A stretch of DNA of 46,578 nucleotides. Source: Rubellimicrobium mesophilum DSM 19309 (GTDB lineage Bacteria > Pseudomonadota > Alphaproteobacteria > Rhodobacterales > Rhodobacteraceae). The position numbers were made by a program, and so were the translations under genes. Of the stretch, positions 40,363-46,578 are shown piece by piece. The DNA lies in the NCBI RefSeq assembly GCF_000600335.2, contig NZ_KK088577.1, forward strand, positions 1 through 46,578, given 5' to 3'. The notes below the pieces were generated by a model that saw only the letters and a program-made list of their open reading frames with translations, was not told where the DNA came from and did no database searches. How positions within the stretch are numbered: the first letter of the stretch is position 1; every line of letters begins with the position of its first letter.

Positions 40363-41544
40363 ATGTTGGCGGCACCCGCGCGGTTCTCGGACCTCCCGGA
40401 CTATGCGTTTCCGCGTCTGCGGAAGCTCCTGGATTCGCACGCCCCCGGCGGCGCGCCCATCGCCATGTCCATCGGCGAGCCGACCCACGCCATGCCCCCC
40501 TTCGTGGGCGAGGTGATCGCCGCCAACCTGCAGGATTTCGCCAGGTATCCCGTCAACGAGGGCACGCCCGAGCTTCTCGCCGCCATCACCGCCTGGATCG
40601 CCCGCCGCTACGGCGTGGAGGTCACGCCCGACCGCCTCCTGGCGTTGAACGGCACGCGCGAGGGGCTCTACAACGTCGCCATGGCCCTCTGCCCGGAGGA
40701 GAAGGACGGCCAGACGCCCGCCGTCCTGATCCCGAACCCCTTCTACCAGGTCTACATGGTCGCCGCCCTCTCGGTGAACGCCGAGCCCGTCTTCGTCCCC
40801 GCGACACAGGCCACCGGCCACCTCCCGGACTACGAGGCCTTGCCGGCCGAGGTCCTCGACCGCGCCGCGCTGGCCTATGTGTGCTCGCCCGCGAACCCGC
40901 AGGGCGCCGTCGCGGATCGGGATTACTGGACCCGCCTCCTCCGTCTGGCGGAAAAGCACGATTTCCTCGTCCTCGCCGACGAATGCTACTCCGAGGTCTA
41001 CCGCGACGAGCCGCCCGTGGGCGTCCTCACCGTCGCCAACGAACTCGGCATCGACCCCGAGCGGGTCCTGGCCTTCCACTCGCTCTCCAAGCGCTCGAAC
41101 CTCGCGGGCCTGCGCTCCGGCTTCGTCGCCGGCGGCCCCCGGGCCGTTGCCCGGATGCGCCAGCTCCGCAACTACGCCGGCGCGCCGCTGCCGCTGCCCC
41201 TGCAGCGCGTGGCCGAGCGCGCCTGGGCCGACGAGGACCACGTCGAAGCCTCCCGCGCGCTCTACCAGGAGAAGTACCGCATCGCCGACGAGGTGCTGGG
41301 CGACGTGCCCGGCTACGTGCCTCCCGTCGCCGGCTTCTTCCTCTGGCTCCCCGTCGAGGACGGCGAAGCGGCGGCGCTGAAGCTCTGGCGCGAGGCGGGC
41401 GTCCGCGTCCTGCCCGGCGCCTACCTCGCCAAGGACGCCGGCGACGGGAACCCCGGCAAGGGGTTCATCCGCGTGGCGCTGGTCGCGAATTCGGACGAAG
41501 TGCGGCGGGGCCTCGGCCTCATCCGTGACATTCTTTATCGGTAA
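40363..41544 (+). CDS. PLP-dependent class I/II aminotransferase, DapC-like
   Basis: The 393-residue protein has PLP-binding features of fold-type [20 protein letters not shown] near the N-terminus, [16 protein letters not shown] and [31 protein letters not shown] and [16 protein letters not shown] follow. The Schiff-base Lys is in [21 protein letters not shown] near residue 237. Proteins at this place upstream of ftsK in Rhodobacterales are usually annotated as succinyldiaminopimelate transaminase (DapC). The ATG at 40363 ([19 protein letters not shown]) has GAGG upstream and fits homologues better than ATG 40339. ftsK starts 10 bp downstream, so co-transcription is likely. Confidence 0.87.
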   Translation: MLAAPARFSDLPDYAFPRLRKLLDSHAPGGAPIAMSIGEPTHAMPPFVGEVIAANLQDFARYPVNEGTPELLAAITAWIARRYGVEVTPDRLLALNGTREGLYNVAMALCPEEKDGQTPAVLIPNPFYQVYMVAALSVNAEPVFVPATQATGHLPDYEALPAEVLDRAALAYVCSPANPQGAVADRDYWTRLLRLAEKHDFLVLADECYSEVYRDEPPVGVLTVANELGIDPERVLAFHSLSKRSNLAGLRSGFVAGGPRAVARMRQLRNYAGAPLPLPLQRVAERAWADEDHVEASRALYQEKYRIADEVLGDVPGYVPPVAGFFLWLPVEDGEAAALKLWREAGVRVLPGAYLAKDAGDGNPGKGFIRVALVANSDEVRRGLGLIRDILYR

Positions 41545-41554
41545 GGGAGGGATC

Positions 41555-44500
41555 ATGGCCTATCAGACCCGCGACCGGGCGCCCCTCCTGGACAGTCACA
41601 CCCAAGCCGCCCTCGAACGGCGCGGCAAGGAGCTCCTGGGCCTCGGCCTCCTCGGCGCGGGCCTCCTCGCCGTGGTGATGCTGGCGACCTACTCGCCCGA
41701 GGACCCGAACTGGCTCCTGGCCTCGGACGCGCCCACGCAGAACTGGCTGGGCCGCTTCGGCGCCTCCATCGCGCATCCCCTGATGATGATCGTGGGCCGC
41801 GCCGCCTGGGGCGTGCCGCTCGCCTTCCTCGCCTGGGGCTTCCGCCTCGCCACCCACCGGGCCGAGGAGCGGGCCCGCTCCGTCTTCGCGCCGATCTTCG
41901 TGGCCGTCCTCTCCGCCGCCTTCGCCACCATGCCGGCGGGCGAGGGCTGGACGCAGGGCTACGGCCCCGGCGGCCTCTTCGGCGACACCGCCCTGGGCTT
42001 CCTGCTCACCGTCATCCCCCTGGGCGACCTCCTCGTCTCGCTGCTCGTCTGGGCCGGTGCGGTCGCGCTGGGCCTCTTCGCCCTCGGCGTTACCAAGGCC
42101 GAGATCCGGGCCTCGCGTCAGGCCGCCGCGCTCGGCATGGTCCTGGGCTACGCCTGGGCGCTGCGCACCGGCGCCCGGGGCCTTCTCCACGCGCTCGACG
42201 GCTACGAGGCGGTCCGCGCCCGCGCCGCCGAGGCCGCCGCCGCCAGGGCCGAGCGCGCCGCCGCCGAACGCGCCCGCCTGGAGGAGGAGGAGCGCGCCAT
42301 CCGCGCCATCCCCGCCCCCGAGGAGCGTCCGGCCTTCGACCCGGGCCTGCCCCCGGCGTCCCGCGCCACAATCCTGCGGGCCACGGCCCCCGGGCCGGTT
42401 CCCTCGCGCAGCCACCTCATGCCGCCCCCGCTGGTCGGAGGCTCCGCCCCCGTCGACACGACCGACTGGGACGAATCCGAGGAGCCCGCCTTCATGGACG
42501 GCTTCGACGACCTCGCCGCGCTGGAGGACCCCGACGACCTCGAGGCCGAGTTCTGGGCCGAGCCCGCCGAGCCCGTGGAGGCGCCGCTCGCGCCGATCCC
42601 GCCCGCGCCCGCCTTCCTCAAGACCCCCGCGCCGGACCACGCCCCCGTCGCCCCCTCGCGCCTGCCGGCCCAGGGCCTCCTGACCTCGCTCCTCCGCCGC
42701 GTCCGCCACGAGCCGGAGCCCCAGGCCGAGGAGGAGCCCGACGAGCCGTCCGTGGACGACGTCCGCATCCGCGCCCGGATCGGCGACGCCATCCGCGCCC
42801 GCATCGAATCGCCGCGCGCCGAGCCGCCGGTCGAGACCCGCACCGTCCCGCTGCCGCGACCGATCCCCGAGGCACCCGCCCCGACCCTCCGCGCCGAGCC
42901 CCTGCGGGGCGTGCCCCATCCCGCTCCACGCGCCATCGTGGCCGACCGCGAGCCCGTGGTGGAGGCCGTCGTCGAGGCGCCCGCCGCTCCCGTTCGCCGG
43001 CCCGCGCCCAAGCCGGCCGCCGCGCCCGCCCGGCCGGTGCCCAAGGCGCCCGCGCCCATGGCCTATGCCTCCCCGCCGCTCGACCTCCTCGCCGACCCAT
43101 CCGAGGTCCAGCGCCACCACCTCTCCGACGCCGCCCTCTCCGAGAACGCCCGCTCGCTTGAGCAGGTGCTCGACGACTTCGGCGTCAAGGGCGAGATCAC
43201 CTCGGTCCGTCCCGGTCCAGTCGTCACCATGTACGAGCTGGAGCCCGCGCCCGGCCTCAAGGCCTCCCGCGTCATCGGCCTCGCCGACGACATCGCGCGG
43301 AACATGAGCGCGCTCTCGGCCCGCGTCTCCACCGTGCCGGGGCGCAACGTCATCGGGATCGAGCTCCCCAACGACCGGCGCGAGAAGGTCGTCCTGCGCG
43401 AGATCCTTTCCGCCCCCGCCTTCGAGGACGGCCAGCAGCGCCTTCCCCTCGCGCTCGGCAAGGACATCGGTGGCGAGCCCGTGGTCGCCAACCTCGCCAA
43501 GATGCCCCACCTGCTGATCGCGGGGACCACCGGCTCGGGCAAGTCGGTCGCCATCAACACGATGATCCTGTCGCTCCTCTACAAGCTCACGCCCGAGGAG
43601 TGCCGGCTCATCATGATCGACCCCAAGATGCTGGAGCTGTCGGTCTACGACGGCATCCCGCACCTCCTCTCCCCCGTCGTCACCGACCCGAAGAAGGCGG
43701 TCGTCGCCCTCAAGTGGGTGGTGGGCGAGATGGAGGAGCGCTACCGCAAGATGTCCAAGATGGGCGTCCGCAACATCGAGGGCTACAACGGTCGCGTCCG
43801 CGACGCGCTGGAGCGGGGGGAGATGTTCTCGCGCACCGTCCAGACCGGCTTCGATGACGAGACCGGCGATCCGGTCTTCGAGACCGACGAGTTCATGCCC
43901 GAGATCCTGCCCTTCATCGTCGTCGTGGTGGACGAGATGGCGGACCTCATGATGGTCGCCGGCAAGGAGATCGAGGCCTGCATCCAGCGCCTCGCCCAGA
44001 TGGCGCGGGCCTCGGGCATCCACATCATCATGGCGACGCAGCGCCCGTCCGTGGACGTCATCACCGGCACGATCAAGGCCAACTTCCCGACCCGGATCAG
44101 CTTCCAGGTCACCTCCAAGATCGACTCCCGCACCATCCTGGGCGAGCAGGGGGCCGAGCAGCTCCTGGGCCAGGGCGACATGCTCTACATGGCGGGCGGC
44201 GGGCGAATCACCCGCATCCACGGGCCGTTCTGCAGCGACGAGGAGGTCGAGGAGATCGTGACCTTCCTCAAGGGCTTCGGCCCGCCGTCCTATGTCGGCG
44301 CGGTGCTGGAGGAGCAGCCCGAGGCCGGCGACGGCCCCGATCCGGCGCTTCCCTCGGGGGGCGAGACCGAGGACGCGCTCTACGACATGGCCGTCCAGAT
44401 CGTCGCCAAGGACCGCAAGTGCTCGACGAGCTACATCCAGCGCAAGCTCGCCATCGGCTACAACAAGGCCGCCCGCCTCGTGGAGCAGATGGAGGAGCAG

Positions 44501-44563
44501 GGCGTCGTCACCCCGGCGAACCACGTCGGCAAGCGCGAGATCCTGGTGCCCGAGCCGCACTGA
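41555..44563 (+). CDS. ftsK: DNA translocase FtsK
   Basis: FtsK links septation to chromosome segregation by pumping DNA toward dif. The 1002-residue protein has N-terminal membrane helices (about residues 30-200). A Pro/Ala/Glu-rich linker follows (about residues 230-505), then the motor. The motor shows [17 protein letters not shown], the Walker A loop [30 protein letters not shown], and the Walker [19 protein letters not shown]. The C-terminal gamma winged helix ([20 protein letters not shown] and [20 protein letters not shown]) reads KOPS sequences. The start at 41555 has AGGGAGGG upstream. Confidence 0.96.
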   Translation: MAYQTRDRAPLLDSHTQAALERRGKELLGLGLLGAGLLAVVMLATYSPEDPNWLLASDAPTQNWLGRFGASIAHPLMMIVGRAAWGVPLAFLAWGFRLATHRAEERARSVFAPIFVAVLSAAFATMPAGEGWTQGYGPGGLFGDTALGFLLTVIPLGDLLVSLLVWAGAVALGLFALGVTKAEIRASRQAAALGMVLGYAWALRTGARGLLHALDGYEAVRARAAEAAAARAERAAAERARLEEEERAIRAIPAPEERPAFDPGLPPASRATILRATAPGPVPSRSHLMPPPLVGGSAPVDTTDWDESEEPAFMDGFDDLAALEDPDDLEAEFWAEPAEPVEAPLAPIPPAPAFLKTPAPDHAPVAPSRLPAQGLLTSLLRRVRHEPEPQAEEEPDEPSVDDVRIRARIGDAIRARIESPRAEPPVETRTVPLPRPIPEAPAPTLRAEPLRGVPHPAPRAIVADREPVVEAVVEAPAAPVRRPAPKPAAAPARPVPKAPAPMAYASPPLDLLADPSEVQRHHLSDAALSENARSLEQVLDDFGVKGEITSVRPGPVVTMYELEPAPGLKASRVIGLADDIARNMSALSARVSTVPGRNVIGIELPNDRREKVVLREILSAPAFEDGQQRLPLALGKDIGGEPVVANLAKMPHLLIAGTTGSGKSVAINTMILSLLYKLTPEECRLIMIDPKMLELSVYDGIPHLLSPVVTDPKKAVVALKWVVGEMEERYRKMSKMGVRNIEGYNGRVRDALERGEMFSRTVQTGFDDETGDPVFETDEFMPEILPFIVVVVDEMADLMMVAGKEIEACIQRLAQMARASGIHIIMATQRPSVDVITGTIKANFPTRISFQVTSKIDSRTILGEQGAEQLLGQGDMLYMAGGGRITRIHGPFCSDEEVEEIVTFLKGFGPPSYVGAVLEEQPEAGDGPDPALPSGGETEDALYDMAVQIVAKDRKCSTSYIQRKLAIGYNKAARLVEQMEEQGVVTPANHVGKREILVPEPH

Positions 44564-44603
44564 GCGGGCTGCACGCGGGGGCGGCGACAGCGATGCGAGC
44601 CCC

Positions 44604-44675
44604 GTAGGGCGGGCTTCAGCCCGCCACCGGCGCACCCGATCGCCGAGTTGCATGGCGCGCTGAGGCCCGCCCTAC
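44604..44675. repeat. Inverted pair of GTAG-type REP sequences, locus 3
   Basis: Units at 44604-44625 and, inverted, 44654-44675 are separated by 28 nt. The left unit matches locus 1 except for A instead of G in the loop. The right unit has three differences from the left one. Orientation again is outward GTAG heads. It lies 40 bp past the ftsK stop. Confidence 0.85.
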
Positions 44676-44730
44676 GGCATCGCCCTCCCCTGGTCGGATA
44701 CAGCCCCCGCCGCGAGTCTTCTGGCCGCTG

Positions 44731-44806
44731 TTAACCGGCCCTTAACCTTCCTCTGGCATGGTGACCCTGTCCCCGGGTCGCCGCCCGGCGGGGTAGGGGG
44801 AACTGC
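44731..44806 (+). ncRNA. Candidate small RNA/regulatory element with CtrA full box, copy B
   Basis: The element starts with TTAA-N7-TTAACC at 44731-44747. GGTGACCC (44760-44767) can pair with GGGTCGCC (44775-44782). The 28-nt core 44772-44799 is identical to that of copy A at 33741-33768. Relative to copy A the left arm has C for T, changing a G-U pair to a G-C pair and preserving the helix. It lies 138 bp upstream of lolA on the same strand, so it could be a small RNA gene, an upstream control region for lolA, or both. Confidence 0.4.
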
Positions 44807-44944
44807 GGCCTCCGCCCAGGCCCATGGCCCCGATCCGCCCTCCTCACCGCCTGTCGCCCGCTTGTTATCGCCTGTCGCTCGGGGTTGCGTCAGGACGGCC
44901 CTATATGGTCCCTCGACCAAAGAGCCACGAAAGGACTCCGCCGC

Positions 44945-45538
44945 ATGATGCGCCGCCTCGCCCTTGCCGCCACCCTGGCGCTCGCGCCCCTGGCAGCCGC
45001 CGCCCAGCAGCTCTCGCTGCAGGAGATTTCGGACTACCTGAACTCGCTGCAGACGGCGACGGGCGGCTTCACCCAGGTCAACGCCGACGGGTCGCTCTCC
45101 GAGGGCACCTTCTACATCAAGCGTCCCGGTCGCGTCCGGTTCGAGTACGCCGACGACTCGGGCCTCTTCGTCGCCGGGGGCGGGCAGGTCGCCGTCTTCG
45201 ACGCCGCCTCGAACGAGGGGCCGCAGCGATTCCCGCTCAGCGAGACGCCGCTCTCGATCATCCTCGCGGACAACGTGAACCTCGGCCGCGCCGGCATGGT
45301 GACGGGGGCCACCTCGGACGGCACCACCACCACGGTGACCGCCCAGGACCCGCAGCACCCCGACTACGGCTCGATCCAGCTCGTCTTCACCGCCGCCCCG
45401 GTCGAGCTCCGGCAGTGGGTCATCACCGACAGCGGCGGCAGCCAGACGACCGTGATCCTGAACGACATGCGGACCGGCGTGCAGATCGGCGACCGCGCCT
45501 TCAACATCCAGGCCGAGATGTCCGCGCGGGGCCAGTGA
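44945..45538 (+). CDS. lolA: Outer-membrane lipoprotein carrier LolA
   Basis: LolA shuttles lipoproteins across the periplasm from LolCDE to LolB or the outer membrane. The 197-residue protein has a signal peptide ending PLAAAAQ. It continues LSLQEISDYLNSLQTATGGF and FTQVNADGSLSEGTFYIKRP, the LolA core motif with Arg-containing GRVRFEY. LRQWVITDSGGSQTTVILND lies near the C-terminus. The location after ftsK is typical for alphaproteobacteria. The ATG at 44945 is followed by a second ATG; either could be used. Confidence 0.92.
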   Translation: MMRRLALAATLALAPLAAAAQQLSLQEISDYLNSLQTATGGFTQVNADGSLSEGTFYIKRPGRVRFEYADDSGLFVAGGGQVAVFDAASNEGPQRFPLSETPLSIILADNVNLGRAGMVTGATSDGTTTTVTAQDPQHPDYGSIQLVFTAAPVELRQWVITDSGGSQTTVILNDMRTGVQIGDRAFNIQAEMSARGQ

Positions 45539-45556
45539 CCGGCCCCCGGACATGAA

Positions 45557-45585
45557 GCGGCCCCGACCGCGAGGGTCGGGGCCGC
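45557..45585. terminator. Strong hairpin after lolA (bidirectional terminator candidate)
   Basis: A perfect 12-bp stem, GCGGCCCCGACC (45557-45568) with GGTCGGGGCCGC (45574-45585), has a 5-nt loop, between convergent stops. No T-tract follows, so termination may be inefficient or Rho-assisted. Confidence 0.6.
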
Positions 45586-45604
45586 GGTCACGGGGTGCGA
45601 AGCG

Positions 45605-45829
45605 TCAGCGGCACTCGGGATGCTCGATGAGGTCCCTCGGATCATCGCAGCCCGAGCCGCCCCGGACGCGCCGACCACGCCGGTCGAACTCGTCGGCGCC
45701 GAGGCCCGGGCCCTGGAAGGTCGATCCGGCTGCCGTCAGGCGGGTCATGCCGTCGCTCCCGCCGGCGAGGACGGGGAGGGCGCCCAGGGTCAGCGCCGCG
45801 AGGGTGGTGCTCAGGAGGAGGGTCTTCAT
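45605..45829 (-). CDS. Small secreted hypothetical protein
   Basis: The 74-residue product has a signal peptide (MKTLLLSTTLAALTLGALPV, cleavage after VLA). The short mature chain starts GGSDGMTRLT, contains an Asp/Arg-rich DEFDRRGRRVRGGSG stretch, and ends CDDPRDLIEHPECR with two cysteines. No family is recognised. The ATG at 45829 has AAAGGACC upstream. It is expressed from its own minus-strand promoter, which must lie in the 243-bp divergent gap shared with the Gly/Asp-rich protein. Confidence 0.65.
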   Translation of the reverse strand: MKTLLLSTTLAALTLGALPVLAGGSDGMTRLTAAGSTFQGPGLGADEFDRRGRRVRGGSGCDDPRDLIEHPECR

Positions 45830-46072
45830 CGGAGGTCCTTTCGGTCCGGGGTTGCTGAGGTCTCCACCCTCGCCCGAATCACCCAGGCCCGGCACCGACC
45901 CCGGTCGGCCGATCGCGTCCGTCCTGGGTCCGTCCTCTCCGGGACCTTGGTTCGGCCGCTTCCGATCCCCCGGATCGACGAAAGAACCCGCATCCGCTGG
46001 ACTTTGGTCCGGCCTGCATCGGCGCCTCAGGGGTGCTATCTCAAGGGGGAGCCCGCAACCTGCCCAAGGCGC
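45830..46072. other. Divergent intergenic region, no clear elements
   Basis: This 243-bp gap separates two divergent exported-protein genes and should hold both promoters. No convincing -35/-10 pair, CtrA box or strong palindrome was found. Confidence 0.4.
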
Positions 46073-46578
46073 ATGAACCCCCAGGAGCCCACCCATCGAC
46101 GCCGCGTCCTCGCGCTCCTGGCTTGGGGGGCGGCGCTGGCCGTCGCGCCCCTGGGTCCGGGGCTCCCCTTCGCCCCGTCGCTGGCCTGGGCGGACGATGG
46201 CGGCGGTCATTCCGGGTCCGGGGGCGGAGGGCACGGCGGGGGCGACGACCGTGGCGGCTCCGGGGGCGGGAACCGGGGCGACGACGATGACGAAGGCTCC
46301 GGCAACGATGATGGCGACTCCGACGGCGACGGAGGCGGCAACGACGACGGGAACGACGACAGCGGTGGCTCCGACAACCACGGATCCGGGAAGGGCGGGG
46401 ACGACGGCGGCTCCGGGGACGACGGTGGCGGTTCGGGCGGGGACGACGAGGGCTCGGGCGGGGCCAGTGGCGGCGGGTCCGACGGCACGGACGACGGAGG
46501 CTCGGACGGCGCGGCCGACGACGGCGCCGGCGATGGGGACGGCGGCCGCGGCGGAGGGCGCGACGGCCGGTCCGGCCC
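46073..46578 (+). CDS. Exported Gly/Asp/Ser-rich low-complexity protein (3' end beyond window)
   Basis: The frame from the ATG at 46073 is open to the window edge (168 codons). It starts MNPQEPTHRRRVLALLAWG, a signal peptide with an RRR n-region and a hydrophobic core, cleaved about at SLAWA-DD. From there almost every residue is Gly, Asp, Ser or Asn in irregular GGD, DDGG and GSG units, with a few Arg. Such acidic linkers precede a structured domain in several exported alphaproteobacterial proteins, but none can be seen here. Calcium binding is possible given the Asp density, but canonical nine-residue RTX repeats are absent. Confidence 0.65.
   Translation, partial: MNPQEPTHRRRVLALLAWGAALAVAPLGPGLPFAPSLAWADDGGGHSGSGGGGHGGGDDRGGSGGGNRGDDDDEGSGNDDGDSDGDGGGNDDGNDDSGGSDNHGSGKGGDDGGSGDDGGGSGGDDEGSGGASGGGSDGTDDGGSDGAADDGAGDGDGGRGGGRDGRSG

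Larger units (their letters stand above)
44564..44944 (+). other. 381-bp ftsK-lolA intergenic region
   Basis: It contains a REP pair (44604-44675) and the CtrA-box element copy B (44731-44806). The region immediately before lolA has a TATATG at about 44902-44907 that may be the lolA -10. No gene was seen; short frames here are not coherent. Confidence 0.6.

Noticed and set aside
41519..44653. Thousand-codon open frame antisense to ftsK
   Set aside because: It has only low-complexity composition and no motifs, while the sense frame is a complete FtsK.

Overview
This is a contiguous chromosomal segment from a very GC-rich alphaproteobacterium, almost certainly of the Rhodobacterales (Rhodobacter/Roseobacter relatives). 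The evidence is the CcrM methyltransferase, CtrA-type TTAA-N7-TTAA boxes, a DUF4170-pmbA neighbourhood, the lptE-holA overlap behind leuS, a Rhodobacter-type porin, and the order DapC-like aminotransferase - ftsK - lolA. No plasmid, phage, CRISPR, rRNA or tRNA gene was seen. The assignment rests on recognised protein families; no database search was run.

Layout. 1-1.1 kb: a decayed IS630-type transposase end and an ICMT-like membrane methyltransferase. 1.1-3.4 kb (minus): a GT2 + GT39 glycosyltransferase pair. 3.5-5.0 kb: a CtrA box with a small conserved-type protein, a membrane-anchored winged-helix regulator and an overlapping secreted Cys protein. 5.2-7.2 kb: rnhB and ccrM. 7.3-10.9 kb: mutY, a DciA/DUF721 protein, a DsbA-type oxidoreductase and a CaiB-type CoA-transferase. 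10.8-16.4 kb (minus): lpxK, a degenerate waaA, DUF4170, pmbA and DUF2125. 16.6-18.3 kb: an HNH protein and a BaiN/HI0933-type flavoprotein. 18.4-21.9 kb: a YjbH/YjbF envelope (exopolysaccharide-associated) pair followed by two duplicated small membrane proteins. 22-26 kb (minus): leuS-lptE-holA. 26.2-27.4 kb (minus): porin. 27.6-29.9 kb: yggS convergent with ribA-L,D-transpeptidase. 30-31.9 kb: a PhoB-type response regulator and two paralogous secreted small proteins. 32-36.3 kb: xthA, an exported alpha/beta hydrolase, an SGNH hydrolase, cnoX, a Lon-substrate-binding-domain protein and a Trm112-like protein. 36.4-38.8 kb (minus): a UbiH-type monooxygenase and a doubly frameshifted alcohol dehydrogenase. 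38.9-45.5 kb: amidase, DapC-like aminotransferase, ftsK, lolA. The right end holds a small secreted protein and the start of a Gly/Asp/Ser-rich exported protein.

The common themes are envelope biogenesis (LpxK, WaaA-like, LptE, LolA, porin, YjbH/F, glycosyltransferases, L,D-transpeptidase), DNA maintenance (MutY, XthA, RNase HII, HolA, DciA, FtsK) and cell-cycle control (CcrM, CtrA boxes).

The most unusual signals are non-coding. (1) A roughly 76-bp element at about 33.70 and 44.73 kb begins with a perfect CtrA full box and carries an identical 28-nt core that can fold. One copy sits between two convergent genes, so it cannot be their promoter; it looks like a CtrA-controlled small RNA or another two-copy regulatory element. 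(2) There are three inverted pairs of GTAG-type REP sequences. In one pair the GTAG tetranucleotides supply the stop codons of both flanking convergent genes.
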